Assembly: GCF_000718255.1 (NCBI RefSeq)
Contig: NZ_JOFJ01000024.1
Span: 13,962 to 77,961 of the forward strand
Source: Spirillospora albida
GTDB taxonomy: Bacteria; Actinomycetota; Actinomycetes; Streptosporangiales; Streptosporangiaceae
Reading direction: 5' to 3'
DNA length: 64,000 nt
The position numbers were made by a program, and so were the translations under genes. Shown here in pieces: positions 38,165-47,867 of the stretch; within the stretch, counting starts at the first letter, position 1; every line of letters begins with the position of its first letter. The notes under the pieces were generated by a model that did no database searches, had not been told where the DNA came from, and saw only the letters and a program-made list of their open reading frames with translations.

Positions 38165-38791
38165 CTACTTGGAGTAGAGCTCGACGATCAGCTGCTCCTG
38201 GACGGGAGCGTCGATCTGCTGCCGGACCGGCAGGGAGTGCACGAGGATCCGCATGCGGTCCGCGTCCAGCCCCAGCCACGCCGGGACCGGGCGCTCGCCG
38301 GCCTCGGCCTTGGCGACCTGGAACGGCGTCATCTCGAGCGACTTGCTCTTGACGTCGATGATGTCGGCCTCGCTCACCAGGAACGACGGGATGTCGACCT
38401 TCTTGCCGTTGACCCGGATGTGGCCGTGGCGGATGAGCTGGCGGGCCATGTCGCGGGACTTCGAGAAGCCCGCGCGGTAGACCACGTTGTCGAGCCGGCG
38501 CTCCAGCAGCGTGAGCAGGTTGTCACCCGTCTTGCCCTGCTGGCGGTTCGCCTCGACGTAGTAGTTGCTGAACTGGCGCTCCAGAATGCCGTAGATGCGC
38601 TTGGCCTTCTGCTTCTCGCGCAGCTGGAGGAGGTACTCGGTCTCCTTCGGCCGACCGCGACCGTGCTCACCCGGCGGGTAGGGACGGATCTCGATCGGGC
38701 ACTTCGGGCCCTCGCACTTGCTGCCCTTGAGGAACAGCTTCATCTTCTCGCGGCGGCAGAGCTTGCAGTCCGCACCGGTGTAACGAGCCAT
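38165..38791 (-). CDS. rpsD: 30S ribosomal protein S4
   Basis: The 208-residue product is the zinc-binding form of S4: CKLC at 9-12 and CEGPKC near 26-31 supply four cysteines. The S4 RNA-binding domain (RLDNVVYRAGFSKSRDMARQ, HGHIRVNGKKVDIPSFLV) follows. S4 is an assembly initiator, and in E. coli it represses its own operon by binding the leader of rpsM. ATG at 38791 is 20 nt after rpsK. Confidence 0.98.
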   Translation of the reverse strand: MARYTGADCKLCRREKMKLFLKGSKCEGPKCPIEIRPYPPGEHGRGRPKETEYLLQLREKQKAKRIYGILERQFSNYYVEANRQQGKTGDNLLTLLERRLDNVVYRAGFSKSRDMARQLIRHGHIRVNGKKVDIPSFLVSEADIIDVKSKSLEMTPFQVAKAEAGERPVPAWLGLDADRMRILVHSLPVRQQIDAPVQEQLIVELYSK

Positions 38792-38811
38792 TGTTCTGTG
38801 ATCTCCCCTGC

Positions 38812-39213
38812 TCAGACGCGCCGGCGCTTCGGCGGACGGCAGCCGTTGTGCGGGACGGGCGTGACGTCCTGGATCGAGCCCACCTCGAGGCCGGTCGCCT
38901 GCAGCGAGCGGATGGCGGTCTCGCGGCCCGAGCCCGGGCCCTTCACGAAGACGTCGACCTTGCGCATGCCGTGTTCCATCGCGCGCCGGGCGGCGGCCTC
39001 GGCGGCCTGCTGCGCGGCGAACGGGGTCGACTTGCGCGAGCCCTTGAAGCCCACGTGGCCCGAGGAGGCCCAGGAGATCACGTTGCCGTTGGGGTCGGTG
39101 ATCGAGACGATCGTGTTGTTGAACGTGCTCTTGATGTGGGCGTGCCCGTGAGCGACGTTCTTCTTTTCCTTGCGGCGCACCTTTTTGGCGCCGACACGGC
39201 TCTTAGGAGGCAT
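38812..39213 (-). CDS. rpsK: 30S ribosomal protein S11
   Basis: The 133-residue S11 shows [40 protein letters not shown] and the C-terminal [18 protein letters not shown]. It lines the platform of the 30S subunit near the E site. It lies between rpsM and rpsD in the standard alpha-operon order. Confidence 0.98.
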   Translation of the reverse strand: MPPKSRVGAKKVRRKEKKNVAHGHAHIKSTFNNTIVSITDPNGNVISWASSGHVGFKGSRKSTPFAAQQAAEAAARRAMEHGMRKVDVFVKGPGSGRETAIRSLQATGLEVGSIQDVTPVPHNGCRPPKRRRV

Positions 39214-39261
39214 CTGCTCTCTCTATCTTCGAGGTCATCGATCCGGAGGACCGACTCCGGA

Positions 39262-39642
39262 CTACTTCTTGCCGGCCTTCTTCTTGCCGGCCACGGTCTT
39301 CTTCTTGCCCTTGCGGGTGCGCGCGTTGGTCTGGGTGCGCTGACCGTGGACGGGGAGCCCGCGGCGGTGCCGGATGCCCTGGTAGCAACCGATCTCGATC
39401 TTGCGGCGGATGTCCGCCTGGATCTCGCGGCGCAGGTCACCCTCGATCTTGTAGTTCGCCTCGATCCAGTCGCGCAGCTTGACCAGCTCGTCATCGCCGA
39501 GCTGGTGGACCCGCAGGTCCCCGCTGATGCCGGTGCCCGCGAGGGTCTCCAGCGCGCGCGTCCGGCCGATGCCGAAGACGTAGGTGAGAGCGACCTCGAG
39601 GCGCTTGTCGCGCGGGAGGTCGACGCCGAGAAGGCGTGCCAT
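39262..39642 (-). CDS. rpsM: 30S ribosomal protein S13
   Basis: The 126-residue S13 opens [20 protein letters not shown] and has [20 protein letters not shown] followed by a Lys-rich end (GKKKAGKK). ATG at 39642 is the family start, with AAGGGA upstream; the frame is open further upstream without homology. Between rpmJ and this gene lies a 190-nt gap with a large hairpin, which may be a regulatory leader. Confidence 0.97.
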   Translation of the reverse strand: MARLLGVDLPRDKRLEVALTYVFGIGRTRALETLAGTGISGDLRVHQLGDDELVKLRDWIEANYKIEGDLRREIQADIRRKIEIGCYQGIRHRRGLPVHGQRTQTNARTRKGKKKTVAGKKKAGKK

Positions 39643-39741
39643 GTGGGCAGTTCCCTTCATGTCGCGGAGGTATGGACACATCGCGTCCGCACACACCCTG
39701 CCCGGGTGGCGGCCTCGGCCTCCTGCGTTCCGAGGGTGGTC

Positions 39742-39803
39742 CCTTCACACAGCGGTGCCGTACGTCCCCGGGATCCGGGAAACGTACGGCGACCGTGTGA
39801 AGG
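39742..39803 (-). promoter_or_regulatory. Large stem-loop upstream of rpsM (candidate alpha-operon leader)
   Basis: CCTTCACAC (39742-39750) pairs with GTGTGAAGG (39795-39803). Inside it, GCCGTACGT (39757-39765) pairs with ACGTACGGC (39782-39790), and CCCGG/CCGGG caps the structure. It begins 30 nt after rpmJ and ends 100 nt before the rpsM start. In E. coli the equivalent leader binds S4 for feedback control; a similar role here is inference, and an attenuator or processing site is also possible. Confidence 0.6.
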
Positions 39804-39833
39804 CTGCGATGCGCTTGCCTGGTAGGGCCGGAA

Positions 39834-39947
39834 TCAGCCCTGACGCTGCTTGTGGCGCGGGTCGGAGCAGATCACCATGACCCGGCCGTGCCGGCGGATG
39901 ACGCGGCACTTGTTGCAGATCTTCTTGACGCTCGGCTTGACCTTCAC
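39834..39947 (-). CDS. rpmJ: 50S ribosomal protein L36
   Basis: This 37-residue protein begins [20 protein letters not shown], and its second half contains [16 protein letters not shown]. It carries the Cys-Cys-Cys-His zinc ligands, so it is the zinc-binding form. GTG at 39947 follows TTAGGAGA. It lies 66 nt after infA on the - strand. Confidence 0.97.
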   Translation of the reverse strand: MKVKPSVKKICNKCRVIRRHGRVMVICSDPRHKQRQG

Positions 39948-40013
39948 TGGGTCTCCTAAGGATCAGGGTCACCCCTGCGCCGCCACGCACAGGGAAGGCA
40001 ACCCCAGTGGGAT

Positions 40014-40235
40014 TTACTTGTAGCGGTAGACGATGCGACCGCGCGTGAGGTCGTAGGGACTCAGCTCCACAACGACGCGGTCGTCCGGCAGGATCCGGAT
40101 GTAGTGCATCCTCATCTTGCCGCTGATGTGGGCGAGCACCTTGTGCCCGTTGTCGAGTTCGACCCGGAACATGGCGTTCGGGAGGGACTCGATGACGGTG
40201 CCCTCGATCTCGATGGCCCCTTCTTTCTTGGGCAT
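40014..40235 (-). CDS. infA: Translation initiation factor IF-1
   Basis: The 73-residue OB-fold protein runs from [20 protein letters not shown] to [16 protein letters not shown] and matches IF-1 throughout. It occupies the A site of the 30S subunit during initiation. It now heads the alpha operon because the usual upstream gene, map, is displaced by about 2.3 kb of other genes, mostly on the opposite strand. Confidence 0.98.
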   Translation of the reverse strand: MPKKEGAIEIEGTVIESLPNAMFRVELDNGHKVLAHISGKMRMHYIRILPDDRVVVELSPYDLTRGRIVYRYK

Positions 40236-40548
40236 GTCCTCCGCGCTTCGCTATCGACTCACTGGACGAACGGCCCGGCGCTCCCGAAGGAGACACGGCC
40301 GCACCCACGTCACGGCGCGATAGCGCTGAGCACAGGGATTCAGGCGGCCGACAACGGACCGACACAGGAGTGTACGCCACCCGGCCACCGAATGCGAAAT
40401 TGTCGCACGATACGGCTGCGGAGACTGCTCCCGACACAAGCATACCCCGGCGCTCCGTTGTACCTTTCAGTATGAAGCCGGATGCGGGGCCGGCGACGCG
40501 GGCGGTCCGACAGCCCGCCGGGAGTGCGGAATTCGAGGGAGGGTCGGC
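40236..40548. other. Divergent promoter region between infA and an HTH gene
   Basis: No gene is supported in this 313-bp gap, which is AT-richer around 40375-40480. It contains the infA promoter candidate at 40369-40398 and presumably a + strand promoter near 40430-40480 (TTGTAC and CAGTAT strings without good spacing). Confidence 0.5.
40369..40398 (-). promoter_or_regulatory. Candidate promoter of infA and the alpha operon
   Basis: On the - strand TTCGCA (40398-40393) and TACACT (40374-40369) are 18 nt apart. The -10 box is good and the -35 box moderate. The leader before infA would be about 125 nt. Confidence 0.45.
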
Positions 40549-41106
40549 ATGCCGGGCTACGATTTCGCGCTGATCCTCAGCCGCCCCTACTACGAGGACG
40601 AACTCGACCCCCTGTTCGACCGGACCCACGGAGCGGTCACCGTTTCGATCATCGGCGAGGCGCAACACGCCGAACGCACCGGCAGCGCGACATGTTCCTG
40701 GGAGGGCCGCACCCTCGCCGCCGCGATCATGGAGATCGTCGAGCACGTCGAGGCCAGCGCCCCCGGCCTGCACGTCCTCCAGGTCGAGGCCGATCCGCTG
40801 ATGACGATCCGCGACATCGCCGAGCGCGTCGGCCGCTCGTTCGACTCCGTCCGCCTCGCCATCACCGGCGCCCGCGGCCCGGGCGGCTTCCCCGCGTCCG
40901 AGATGTCCACCGCCGGGCACCGCCTGTGGCGCTGGTCGAAGGTGGCCGCCTGGTACGGCCTTGACGACCCGCAGCTCGTCGAGGCCAAGCCGACCGTCCA
41001 GGCGATCAACGGCTGGCTGGCCCTGCGCGGCGTGGTCCCCGACGTGGCCCCCGCCGCCGCCGATGTGACCTCCGCCCTGTCCCTCGTGATCCCCCACGTC
41101 GCCTGA
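40549..41106 (+). CDS. Helix-turn-helix DNA-binding protein of unknown role
   Basis: This 185-residue protein has an alpha/beta N-terminal part (YDFALILSRPYYEDELDPLF) and an AlpA/MerR-like helix-turn-helix at about 88-145. Visible there are MTIRDIAERVGRSFDSVRLA, then a wing PGGFPASEMSTAGHRLWRWS and VAAWYGL. The N-terminal part resembles no enzyme I know. ATG at 40549 follows GAGGGAGGG. It is divergent from infA and could act on that shared promoter region, but nothing shows this directly. Confidence 0.7.
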   Translation: MPGYDFALILSRPYYEDELDPLFDRTHGAVTVSIIGEAQHAERTGSATCSWEGRTLAAAIMEIVEHVEASAPGLHVLQVEADPLMTIRDIAERVGRSFDSVRLAITGARGPGGFPASEMSTAGHRLWRWSKVAAWYGLDDPQLVEAKPTVQAINGWLALRGVVPDVAPAAADVTSALSLVIPHVA

Positions 41107-41262
41107 CGCGATAGAACGTCTCAGATCAGGACGAGTCGACAGTTCGGCGGTCCGGCGCGAAGATCGTCTCTGCGCCCGGACCCGCGGGCGGCGTCGACGG
41201 CGACCCCGGGATGCCCCGACGCGCGGGTCCGTGATGTGCTTGAGCAAGGGGGAAAGAGATCA

Positions 41263-42078
41263 ATGGCGATCATCGCGCAGCTGAGCGATATCCACCTCGC
41301 GGCCGGACGCGACGGTGAGGTGGACGACGCGTCCGGCCCGGTGAGGGCGCTCCGCGCCGCCGTGTCGAGCCTGCTGTCGCTGCCCGCGCGGCCGGACGCG
41401 GTGGTGCTCACCGGCGACCTCGCCGACGGGGGCCTGCCCGCGGAGTACGCGCGGCTGCACGCCCTGCTGTCCCCGCTGCCGATGGCGGTCTACCCGATGG
41501 CCGGCAACCACGACGACAGGGACGCGCTCCGGGCCGCGTTCAACGACGAGCCCGCGGTGCGGGAGAGCGGGATCGAGCCGCAGGCGCCGCTCCAGTACGC
41601 CGTGGACGTGGCGGGCGTCCGGCTGGTCTGCTGCGACACCACCGTCGAGGGCCGGCCGCACGGGCACATGGGCGAGGAGCGGCTGGCCTGGCTGGACGCG
41701 ACCCTCTCCAACGCCCCCGGGATGCCCACGATCGTCGCCACGCACCACCCGCCGTTCCCCATCGGGATCCGGTTCATCGACGACATGCGGTTCATCGACC
41801 CCACCGGGTTCACCGCGGTCCTCGCACAGCACCCGCAGGTCGTCCGGGTGATCTCGGGCCATGTGCACCGGGCCGCGGTCGGATCGCTCGGCGGGACGGT
41901 CGGCACCACGTGCCCCAGCACGTACCGGCAGCTGTTCCTCGACCTGACGCGCCCGGGACGCGCCGCCGTCACCGGGGAGCCCGCGGGGTTCGCCGTGCAC
42001 CTCGTCACCACGGAGGGCGCGGCCACCACCCACTTCATCCCGACCGGGAACTACCGGCCCCTCATGGACGTGGAATAG
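41263..42078 (+). CDS. Calcineurin-like phosphodiesterase (CpdA-type)
   Basis: This 271-residue metallophosphoesterase has all five metal-binding motifs in order: SDIH near the start, LTGDLADGG, AGNHDDRDAL, ATHHPPFPIG and ISGHVHRA. It resembles class III cyclic-nucleotide phosphodiesterases of the Rv0805/CpdA type, so cAMP hydrolysis is likely but not certain. ATG at 41263 follows GGGGGAAAGAG. Its stop lies 3 nt from the end of the convergent DUF1707 gene. Confidence 0.87.
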   Translation: MAIIAQLSDIHLAAGRDGEVDDASGPVRALRAAVSSLLSLPARPDAVVLTGDLADGGLPAEYARLHALLSPLPMAVYPMAGNHDDRDALRAAFNDEPAVRESGIEPQAPLQYAVDVAGVRLVCCDTTVEGRPHGHMGEERLAWLDATLSNAPGMPTIVATHHPPFPIGIRFIDDMRFIDPTGFTAVLAQHPQVVRVISGHVHRAAVGSLGGTVGTTCPSTYRQLFLDLTRPGRAAVTGEPAGFAVHLVTTEGAATTHFIPTGNYRPLMDVE

Positions 42079-42081
42079 CGC

Positions 42082-42522
42082 TCAGTCGCGGCGGCGCGGG
42101 CCGAGGACCGTTCCGACGGCCAGGACCGCGCCCCACGGCCCCGCCACCCACAGCCACCACGGGTACAGCCCGCCGCCGGTGACGGCGACGATCGCCCAGA
42201 TCGTGAAGCAGATCGCGCTGACCGTCGCCCAGGACGCCCACGCGGCCCGCGCGCCGGCCCGGGTCAACTCCCCCGCCGACCGGACGGCCGGCGGCCCCGG
42301 CTTCGGCTGGGACGCCGGGACGGGCAGCTGGTACAGGTCCTCTTCGGGCAGGTCGGCGGTGACGCGCTGGAGGTCGCCGAGGGTCTTCGCCGCGTAGACG
42401 GCCTCCAGCCGCTCGTCGAGCTCGTCGATCGAGATCCGGCCCTCGCCGCAGTGCTCGCGCAGCGCGGACGCGACGCGGTCGCGGTCGGCGTCCGACGCCC
42501 GGAGATCGGGATTCGGCGGCAT
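42082..42522 (-). CDS. DUF1707 (SHOCT-like) membrane protein
   Basis: The 146-residue protein starts with a DUF1707 domain (DLRASDADRDRVASALREHC, GRISIDELDERLEAVYAAKT, LGDLQRVTADLP). Two membrane helices follow (ATVSAICFTIWAIVAVTGGG and WWLWVAGPWGAVLAVGTVLG). DUF1707 modules are small helical domains of unknown role, often in actinobacterial membrane proteins. ATG at 42522 follows GGAGGG. It lies 16 nt after map on the same strand, so it is probably read from the spc operon. Confidence 0.85.
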   Translation of the reverse strand: MPPNPDLRASDADRDRVASALREHCGEGRISIDELDERLEAVYAAKTLGDLQRVTADLPEEDLYQLPVPASQPKPGPPAVRSAGELTRAGARAAWASWATVSAICFTIWAIVAVTGGGLYPWWLWVAGPWGAVLAVGTVLGPRRRD

Positions 42523-42538
42523 GTGCGCCCTCCGCTCG

Positions 42539-43360
42539 CTAGGACTTGCGCTCGCCGTCCGGCTCGGCGAACCACTCCCGGCCCTCGTCGAGGGCCGTGA
42601 GCACCCGGGGCCCGTCCTCGGTGACGGCGAAGGTGTGCTCGAAGTGCGCCGAGTGGCGGCCGTCAGTGGTGACAACGGTCCAGCCGTCGTCGAGTTCCAG
42701 GCTGTCCTTCGTGCCGAGGTTCACCATCGGCTCGACCGCGAAGCACATCCCGGGCACCAGGACCGGGCCGTGGCCCGGCTCGCCGTGGTTAGGGATCAAC
42801 GGGTCCATGTGCATCTCCGTGCCGATGCCGTGCCCGCCGTAGCCCTCCACGATGCCGTACGGGCCCTGAGAGCGCACGTAGGACTCGATCGCGTGCGACA
42901 TGTCGGTGAGCCTGGCCCCGGCCCGTCCGGCCGCGAGACCGCGCCACAGGGCCGCCTCGGTCACGTCCAGGAGCCGCTGGAGCTCCGGGGTGATCTCCCC
43001 GACCGGCACGGTCACCGCGGCGTCGCCGTGCCAGCCCTCGACGATCGCGCCGCAGTCGATCGAGATGACGTCGCCGTCCCGCAGCCGCTTGTCCGGCCGC
43101 GGAATGCCGTGGACGATCTCCTCGTTGACGGACGCGCAGATCGTCCCGGTGAAACCGTGATAGCCCAGGAAGGACGGGACGCCGCCGTTGTCGCGGATGT
43201 GCGCCTCGGCGATCGCGTCGAGCTCCAGCGTGCTGATGCCGGGCTTCACCGCGTCCCGCAGCACCTGCAGGGTCCGGCCGACCAGCAGCCCGGCAGCCCG
43301 CATCAGCTCGACCTGCTCGGCCGTCTTCACCTGGATCGCGGGTCTGCGCCGCTTGAACAT
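42539..43360 (-). CDS. map: Type I methionine aminopeptidase
   Basis: This 273-residue enzyme removes the N-terminal Met from nascent proteins. Metal ligands are visible in order: the Asp residues of DCGAIVEGWHGDAAVT, the His of GYGGHGIGTEMHMD, the Glu of CFAVEPMVNLG and the Glu of FEHTFAVTEDG. A short N-terminal stretch (MFKRRRPAIQVKTAEQVELM) lacks the zinc-finger extension seen in some actinobacterial isoforms. It follows adk in the standard order. Confidence 0.96.
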   Translation of the reverse strand: MFKRRRPAIQVKTAEQVELMRAAGLLVGRTLQVLRDAVKPGISTLELDAIAEAHIRDNGGVPSFLGYHGFTGTICASVNEEIVHGIPRPDKRLRDGDVISIDCGAIVEGWHGDAAVTVPVGEITPELQRLLDVTEAALWRGLAAGRAGARLTDMSHAIESYVRSQGPYGIVEGYGGHGIGTEMHMDPLIPNHGEPGHGPVLVPGMCFAVEPMVNLGTKDSLELDDGWTVVTTDGRHSAHFEHTFAVTEDGPRVLTALDEGREWFAEPDGERKS

Positions 43361-43448
43361 CTCTCCCCCTGGAAGGCTCCGCCGGAGCCGCCGTCCACCC
43401 GGCCCCGGCCGGTGGGCGCGGGGCCGCCGTCGCGCCCCCGCGCCGCCG

Positions 43449-44099
43449 TCACTTCTCCAGCGGGCGCAGCGCCGACAGGGCGCGCTTCGTCACCTCTTCG
43501 ACGGGCCCGGTCGCGTCGATGCCGACCAGAATGCCCTCGTCCGCATAGAACTGCACCAGCGGGGCGGTCTGTTCCCCATAGACCTCGAGGCGCCGCCGGA
43601 CGACGTCCTCCTTGTCGTCGTCGCGCTGGAACAGGTGCCCGCCGCAGTCGTCGCAGATGTCGTCCTTCTTGTCGTCGAAGTCGACGTGCCAGATGCGGCC
43701 GCACTTCTTGCAGGTGCGCCGGCCGGACAGCCGCCGGACGACCTCGTCCTCGTCGACCACGAGCTCGAGCACCATGTCGAGCCCGAGGGACCACTCGGTG
43801 AGGATCTTCTTGAGCGTCTCCGCCTGGGGAACGTTGCGCGGGAAGCCGTCGAGCAGGAAGCCGTCCTGCGCGTCGTCCTCGCCGAGCCGGTCGCGCACCA
43901 TCGCGATCGTGACCTCGTCGGGGACGAGCTCGCCGCGGTCCATGTACTGCTTGGCCAGCCGGCCGAGCTCGGTGCCGCCGCTCACGTTGGCGCGGAAGAT
44001 GTCACCTGTCGAGATCTTCGGGATGGACAGATGCGATGCGATGAACTGGGCCTGCGTCCCCTTGCCCGCTCCAGGGGGGCCCACCAGCACGATACGCAC
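43449..44099 (-). CDS. adk: Adenylate kinase
   Basis: The 216-residue kinase interconverts ATP, ADP and AMP. The P-loop is [14 protein letters not shown] near residue 7. [14 protein letters not shown] forms the core, and the LID carries a four-cysteine zinc site (CKKCGRIWH and CDDCGGHLF), the long Gram-positive type. GTG at 44099 overlaps the secY stop as TAGTG, so the two are coupled. Confidence 0.97.
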   Translation of the reverse strand: MRIVLVGPPGAGKGTQAQFIASHLSIPKISTGDIFRANVSGGTELGRLAKQYMDRGELVPDEVTIAMVRDRLGEDDAQDGFLLDGFPRNVPQAETLKKILTEWSLGLDMVLELVVDEDEVVRRLSGRRTCKKCGRIWHVDFDDKKDDICDDCGGHLFQRDDDKEDVVRRRLEVYGEQTAPLVQFYADEGILVGIDATGPVEEVTKRALSALRPLEK

Positions 44100-45394
44100 T
44101 ACCGGAGGAAGCCCTCGTAGTTGCGCTGCTGCAGCTGACTCTCGATCTGCTTCACGGTATCCAGTCCGACGCCGACGACGATGAGGATGCTCGCGCCGCC
44201 GAAGGGGAACTCCTGGGTCGCCTTCAGGAGTGCGAAGGCCACCATGGGAACGAGGGACACGAGCCCCAGGTAGAGCGCACCGGGTGTGGTGATCCGGGTC
44301 AGCACGTAGTCGAGGTATTCGGCGGTCGGCCGCCCCGGACGGATACCTGGGATGAAACCACCATACTTCTTCATGTTGTCGGCGACTTCAGTGGGGTTGA
44401 AGGTGATCGCCACATAGAAGTACGTGAAGAAGATGATCAGGACGAAGTAGATCCCCATGTGCCAGGCGTTGTCCTGCTGGAGATACGGCTGGACCTTCTG
44501 CAGCCACTTGGTGTTCGGCCACAGCTGGGTCGCGAGCACCGGCAGGTACAGCAGCGAGGACGCGAAGATGATCGGGATGATGCCGGCCTGGTTGACCTTC
44601 AGCGGGATGTACGTCGAGGTCCCGCCGTACATGCGGCGTCCGACCATCCGCTTGGCGTACTGGACGGGGATGCGCCGCTGCGCCTGCTCGACGAACACGA
44701 CACCGGCCATGATCGCCAGACCCACGAGGATCACGAGCGCGAACACGAACCCGTTCTTCGTCTTGTAGATGCTCCAGAACTGGGCCGGGAACACCGCGAC
44801 GACCTGGGTGAAGATCAGGATGGACATGCCGTTGCCGACGCCGCGGTCGGTGACCAGCTCGCCCAGCCACATGATGACCGTGGTGCCCGCCACCATCGTG
44901 ATGACCATCACGATGATCGGGAACAGGCCCTTCTCGTACAGGACCTCGTCCCCGCCCGACACGCCCTGGAAGAGCTGCCCGGTGCTGGCCATGGCCACGA
45001 TGCCGGTCGCCTGCAGGATCGCCAGCCCGACGGTCAGGTAGCGGGTGTACTGGGTGATCTTCGTCGTGCCGGACTGGCCCTCCTTCTTGAGGGCCTCCAG
45101 CCGCGGGATCACCACCGTCAGCAGCTGCAGGATGATACTGGCCGTGATGTACGGCATGATGCCGAGCGCGAAGATCGACAGCTTCAGCAGCGCGCCGCCG
45201 CTGAAGAGGTCGACGAGCCCGTAGAGCTGGTTGCTCTCCTTGGCCGCGTCGGCGGTGTCCTTCAGCACCTTCACGTTCACGTTCGGGGTCGGGAACACCG
45301 AACCGAGCCGGAACACCAAGATGATGAACAGCGTGAACAACAGCTTTTTACGCAGGTCAGGCGTACGGAAAGCCCGAGCGAACGCGGTCAGCAC
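44099..45394 (-). CDS. secY: Protein translocase subunit SecY
   Basis: This is the central pore protein of the Sec translocon with about ten membrane helices. It starts [35 protein letters not shown] is the SecY signature 1 region, and the C-terminal half contains [21 protein letters not shown] chose GTG at 45394 (431 aa) because Streptomyces SecY begins the same way and AGGAGGA is then better spaced; the ATG at 45397 abuts that ribosome site. The 210-nt gap to rplO may hold a promoter (TAGAGT at 45511-45506 on the - strand, weak). Confidence 0.96.
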   Translation of the reverse strand: MLTAFARAFRTPDLRKKLLFTLFIILVFRLGSVFPTPNVNVKVLKDTADAAKESNQLYGLVDLFSGGALLKLSIFALGIMPYITASIILQLLTVVIPRLEALKKEGQSGTTKITQYTRYLTVGLAILQATGIVAMASTGQLFQGVSGGDEVLYEKGLFPIIVMVITMVAGTTVIMWLGELVTDRGVGNGMSILIFTQVVAVFPAQFWSIYKTKNGFVFALVILVGLAIMAGVVFVEQAQRRIPVQYAKRMVGRRMYGGTSTYIPLKVNQAGIIPIIFASSLLYLPVLATQLWPNTKWLQKVQPYLQQDNAWHMGIYFVLIIFFTYFYVAITFNPTEVADNMKKYGGFIPGIRPGRPTAEYLDYVLTRITTPGALYLGLVSLVPMVAFALLKATQEFPFGGASILIVVGVGLDTVKQIESQLQQRNYEGFLR

Positions 45395-45604
45395 CATTCC
45401 TCCTGCGCGACTGGCGAATACATGGCAGCCGAGGGGCCGGTTACAGATCCAAGAGAGCCGGCGAGACGAACCGTGGGCAATCTCACGGTCACGCCCGCCG
45501 GTGTGACTCTAACAGCAGATGACACCGGGGCCGCGCCACCGAGCACGGGGACCTCCCGGCCCCCGGCGCGCGGTGAACACGGCCCCGGCATCGAGATGTA
45601 CTAC

Positions 45605-46087
45605 TTACAGCTCGTCGGCGGATCCGCCGGCGGCGACGATCTTCTCCTTGGCGGACTTGGAGAAGGCGTGCACCTTCACCTGGACCGCGGCGGAGATCTC
45701 ACCGGTGCCGAGGATCTTGACCGGACGGCCGCGGCGGACCGCGCCCTTCGCCGCCAGGTCCTCGGCGGTGACCTCGCCACCCGACGGGTAGAGCTCGGCC
45801 AGCTTGTCCAGGTTCACGACCTGGAACTCGACCCGGTTCGGGTTCTTGAAGCCCTTGAGCTTCGGAACCCGGCGGATCAGCGGCATCTGCCCGCCCTCGA
45901 ACCCGACGGGCACGGTGCCGCGGGCCTTCGTGCCCTTGGTGCCGCGGCCCGCGGTCTTGCCCTTGGACGCCTCGCCACGGCCCTTGCGGGTCTTGGCCCG
46001 GTTGGCGCCGGGGGCCGGACGCAGGTCGTGCACCTTGAGCGGAGTGCCCTCGGTTCCCGCGCCGCCCTTCTCGAGATCAGTCGCCAT
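45605..46087 (-). CDS. rplO: 50S ribosomal protein L15
   Basis: The 160-residue L15 has the glycine-rich N-terminal rRNA-binding arm ([30 protein letters not shown]) and the core [19 protein letters not shown]. It ends with the L15/L18e domain ([19 protein letters not shown]). It starts one base after the rpmD stop codon. Confidence 0.97.
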   Translation of the reverse strand: MATDLEKGGAGTEGTPLKVHDLRPAPGANRAKTRKGRGEASKGKTAGRGTKGTKARGTVPVGFEGGQMPLIRRVPKLKGFKNPNRVEFQVVNLDKLAELYPSGGEVTAEDLAAKGAVRRGRPVKILGTGEISAAVQVKVHAFSKSAKEKIVAAGGSADEL

Positions 46088-46088
46088 G

Positions 46089-46271
46089 TCAGTCGACCTC
46101 CTCGACGGTGACCAGGTGCGCCACCGTCCGGATCATGCCGAGCACCTCGGGGCGGTCCTCCCGGACGACGCTCTGCCCGATCTTCTTCAGGCCGAGGGTG
46201 CGCAGCGTGTCACGCTGGTTCTGCTTCTCGCTGATCACGGACTTGATCTGCGTGATCTTCAGGTTGCTCAT
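46089..46271 (-). CDS. rpmD: 50S ribosomal protein L30
   Basis: The 60-residue L30 reads [20 protein letters not shown], then [23 protein letters not shown] at 46271 overlaps the rpsE stop as ATGA. Length and order (rpsE-rpmD-rplO) are standard. Confidence 0.97.
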   Translation of the reverse strand: MSNLKITQIKSVISEKQNQRDTLRTLGLKKIGQSVVREDRPEVLGMIRTVAHLVTVEEVD

Positions 46272-46891
46272 GAGGAGGCGGCCTCCGCCCTGGGCTCGCT
46301 GCCGGCGGCGCGCGCCCGCAGCATGGCGGCCGGGGCGACGTCCTCGATCGGCAGGCCGCGCTTGGCCGCGATCTCCTCCGGACGCTTCAGCGCCTTGAGG
46401 CCCGCGATCGTCGCGTGCACGATGTTGATCGCGTTGTCGCTGCCCAGCGACTTGCTCAGCACGTCGTGGATGCCCGCGCACTCCAGGACGGCGCGCACCG
46501 GGCCACCGGCGATGACGCCGGTACCGGGGCTCGCCGGGCGCAGCAGGACCTCGCCCGCCGCGTCCCGCTCCTGCACCAGGTGCGGGATGGTGCCCTGGAT
46601 CCGCGGCACCTTGAAGAAGTGCTTCTTGGCCTCCTCGACGCCCTTGGCGATCGCCGCGGGCACCTCCTTGGCCTTGCCGTAGCCGACGCCGACGGTGCCG
46701 TTGCCGTCACCGACGATCACCAGGGCGGTGAAGCTGAAGCGCCGACCACCCTTGACGACCTTGGCGACGCGGTTGATCGCGACGACCTTCTCGATGTACG
46801 ACTGGCCCTTGTCGGCGCCACCGCGACGGTCATCGCGGCGGCCGTCGCGACGGTCGCCACCCTGACCGCCACCACGCCTCTGCGCTGCCAT
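46268..46891 (-). CDS. rpsE: 30S ribosomal protein S5
   Basis: The 207-residue S5 has the core [40 protein letters not shown] and [20 protein letters not shown]. The N-terminus carries an Arg/Gly/Asp-rich extension of about 27 residues ([15 protein letters not shown]), and a short acidic tail follows. ATG at 46891 has GAGAGGAA upstream; the open frame beyond that is not S5-like. S5 contributes to decoding fidelity. Confidence 0.97.
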   Translation of the reverse strand: MAAQRRGGGQGGDRRDGRRDDRRGGADKGQSYIEKVVAINRVAKVVKGGRRFSFTALVIVGDGNGTVGVGYGKAKEVPAAIAKGVEEAKKHFFKVPRIQGTIPHLVQERDAAGEVLLRPASPGTGVIAGGPVRAVLECAGIHDVLSKSLGSDNAINIVHATIAGLKALKRPEEIAAKRGLPIEDVAPAAMLRARAAGSEPRAEAASS

Positions 46892-46925
46892 CAGTGGTTC
46901 CTCTCGTTTGCCTTGTAAAGGGCCA

Positions 46926-47312
46926 TCAGAGCTCGAGGCCCCCCTCGCGCGCACCGTCCGCGACAGCGGCGATGCGGCCGTGGTACTTGTTGCCGCCGCG
47001 GTCGAACACGACCGCGGAGACACCGGCCTCCTTGGCGCGGCGGGCGACGAGCTCGCCCACCTTGCGGGACTTGGCCGTCTTGTCCGCGGACTCGGCGCGC
47101 AGGTCCGCCTCCATCGTCGACGCGTAGGCCAGCGTGTGGCCCTTGTCGTCGTCGATGACCTGGACGAACACGTGCTTGGCGGAGCGGGTCACGACCAGGC
47201 GAGGACGCGCGGCGCTGCCGACGACCTTCTTCCGGACCCGCAGGTGCCGGCGCTTGCGGGACTTGGCCCGCGCCGACGTGGCCTTTCCGGCCAGGGTCTT
47301 GGTGCCTGCCAT
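46926..47312 (-). CDS. rplR: 50S ribosomal protein L18
   Basis: The 128-residue L18 shows [40 protein letters not shown] and the end [20 protein letters not shown]. It binds 5S rRNA together with L5. It starts 2 nt after the rplF stop, so the two are tightly coupled. Confidence 0.97.
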   Translation of the reverse strand: MAGTKTLAGKATSARAKSRKRRHLRVRKKVVGSAARPRLVVTRSAKHVFVQVIDDDKGHTLAYASTMEADLRAESADKTAKSRKVGELVARRAKEAGVSAVVFDRGGNKYHGRIAAVADGAREGGLEL

Positions 47313-47314
47313 GA

Positions 47315-47851
47315 CTACTTACCAGCCTTTCCGACCTTGCGGCGGATCTGCTCGCCTTCGTAGCGCACGCCCTTGCCCTTGTACGGGTCGGGCTTGCGCA
47401 GCTTGCGGATGTTCGCGGCGACCTGGCCGACCAGCTGCTTGTCGATGCCCTCGACGATCAGCTGGGTCGGCTTCTCGACCGTGAACTTGATCCCCTCGGG
47501 GGCCTTCACGGCGATGGGGTGGCTGTAGCCGAGCGAGAACTCGAGGTCCTGGCCCTTGGCCACCACGCGGTAACCGACGCCCTGGATGACCAGGGTCTTC
47601 TTGTAACCCTCGGTGACACCGACCACCATGTTGCTGATCAGCGTGCGGGTGAGACCGTGCAGCGCGCGCACCGTGTTCACGTCGTTCGGCCGGGTCACGG
47701 TGACCTTGCCGTCCTCCAGCTGAACCTCGATGGGCTCGGCGACGGTGTGCGACAGCGTGCCCTTCGGCCCCTTGACGGTGACCTCCCGGCCGTCGATGTT
47801 CACATCGACGCCACCGGGCACGGCGACGGGGAGACGTCCGATTCGAGACAT
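47315..47851 (-). CDS. rplF: 50S ribosomal protein L6
   Basis: The 178-residue L6 opens [20 protein letters not shown], has the core [18 protein letters not shown], and ends [20 protein letters not shown]. Two L6 repeats form the protein near the factor-binding site. It lies 16 nt after rpsH. Confidence 0.98.
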   Translation of the reverse strand: MSRIGRLPVAVPGGVDVNIDGREVTVKGPKGTLSHTVAEPIEVQLEDGKVTVTRPNDVNTVRALHGLTRTLISNMVVGVTEGYKKTLVIQGVGYRVVAKGQDLEFSLGYSHPIAVKAPEGIKFTVEKPTQLIVEGIDKQLVGQVAANIRKLRKPDPYKGKGVRYEGEQIRRKVGKAGK

Positions 47852-47867
47852 GGTTAGAGCCCTCCCC

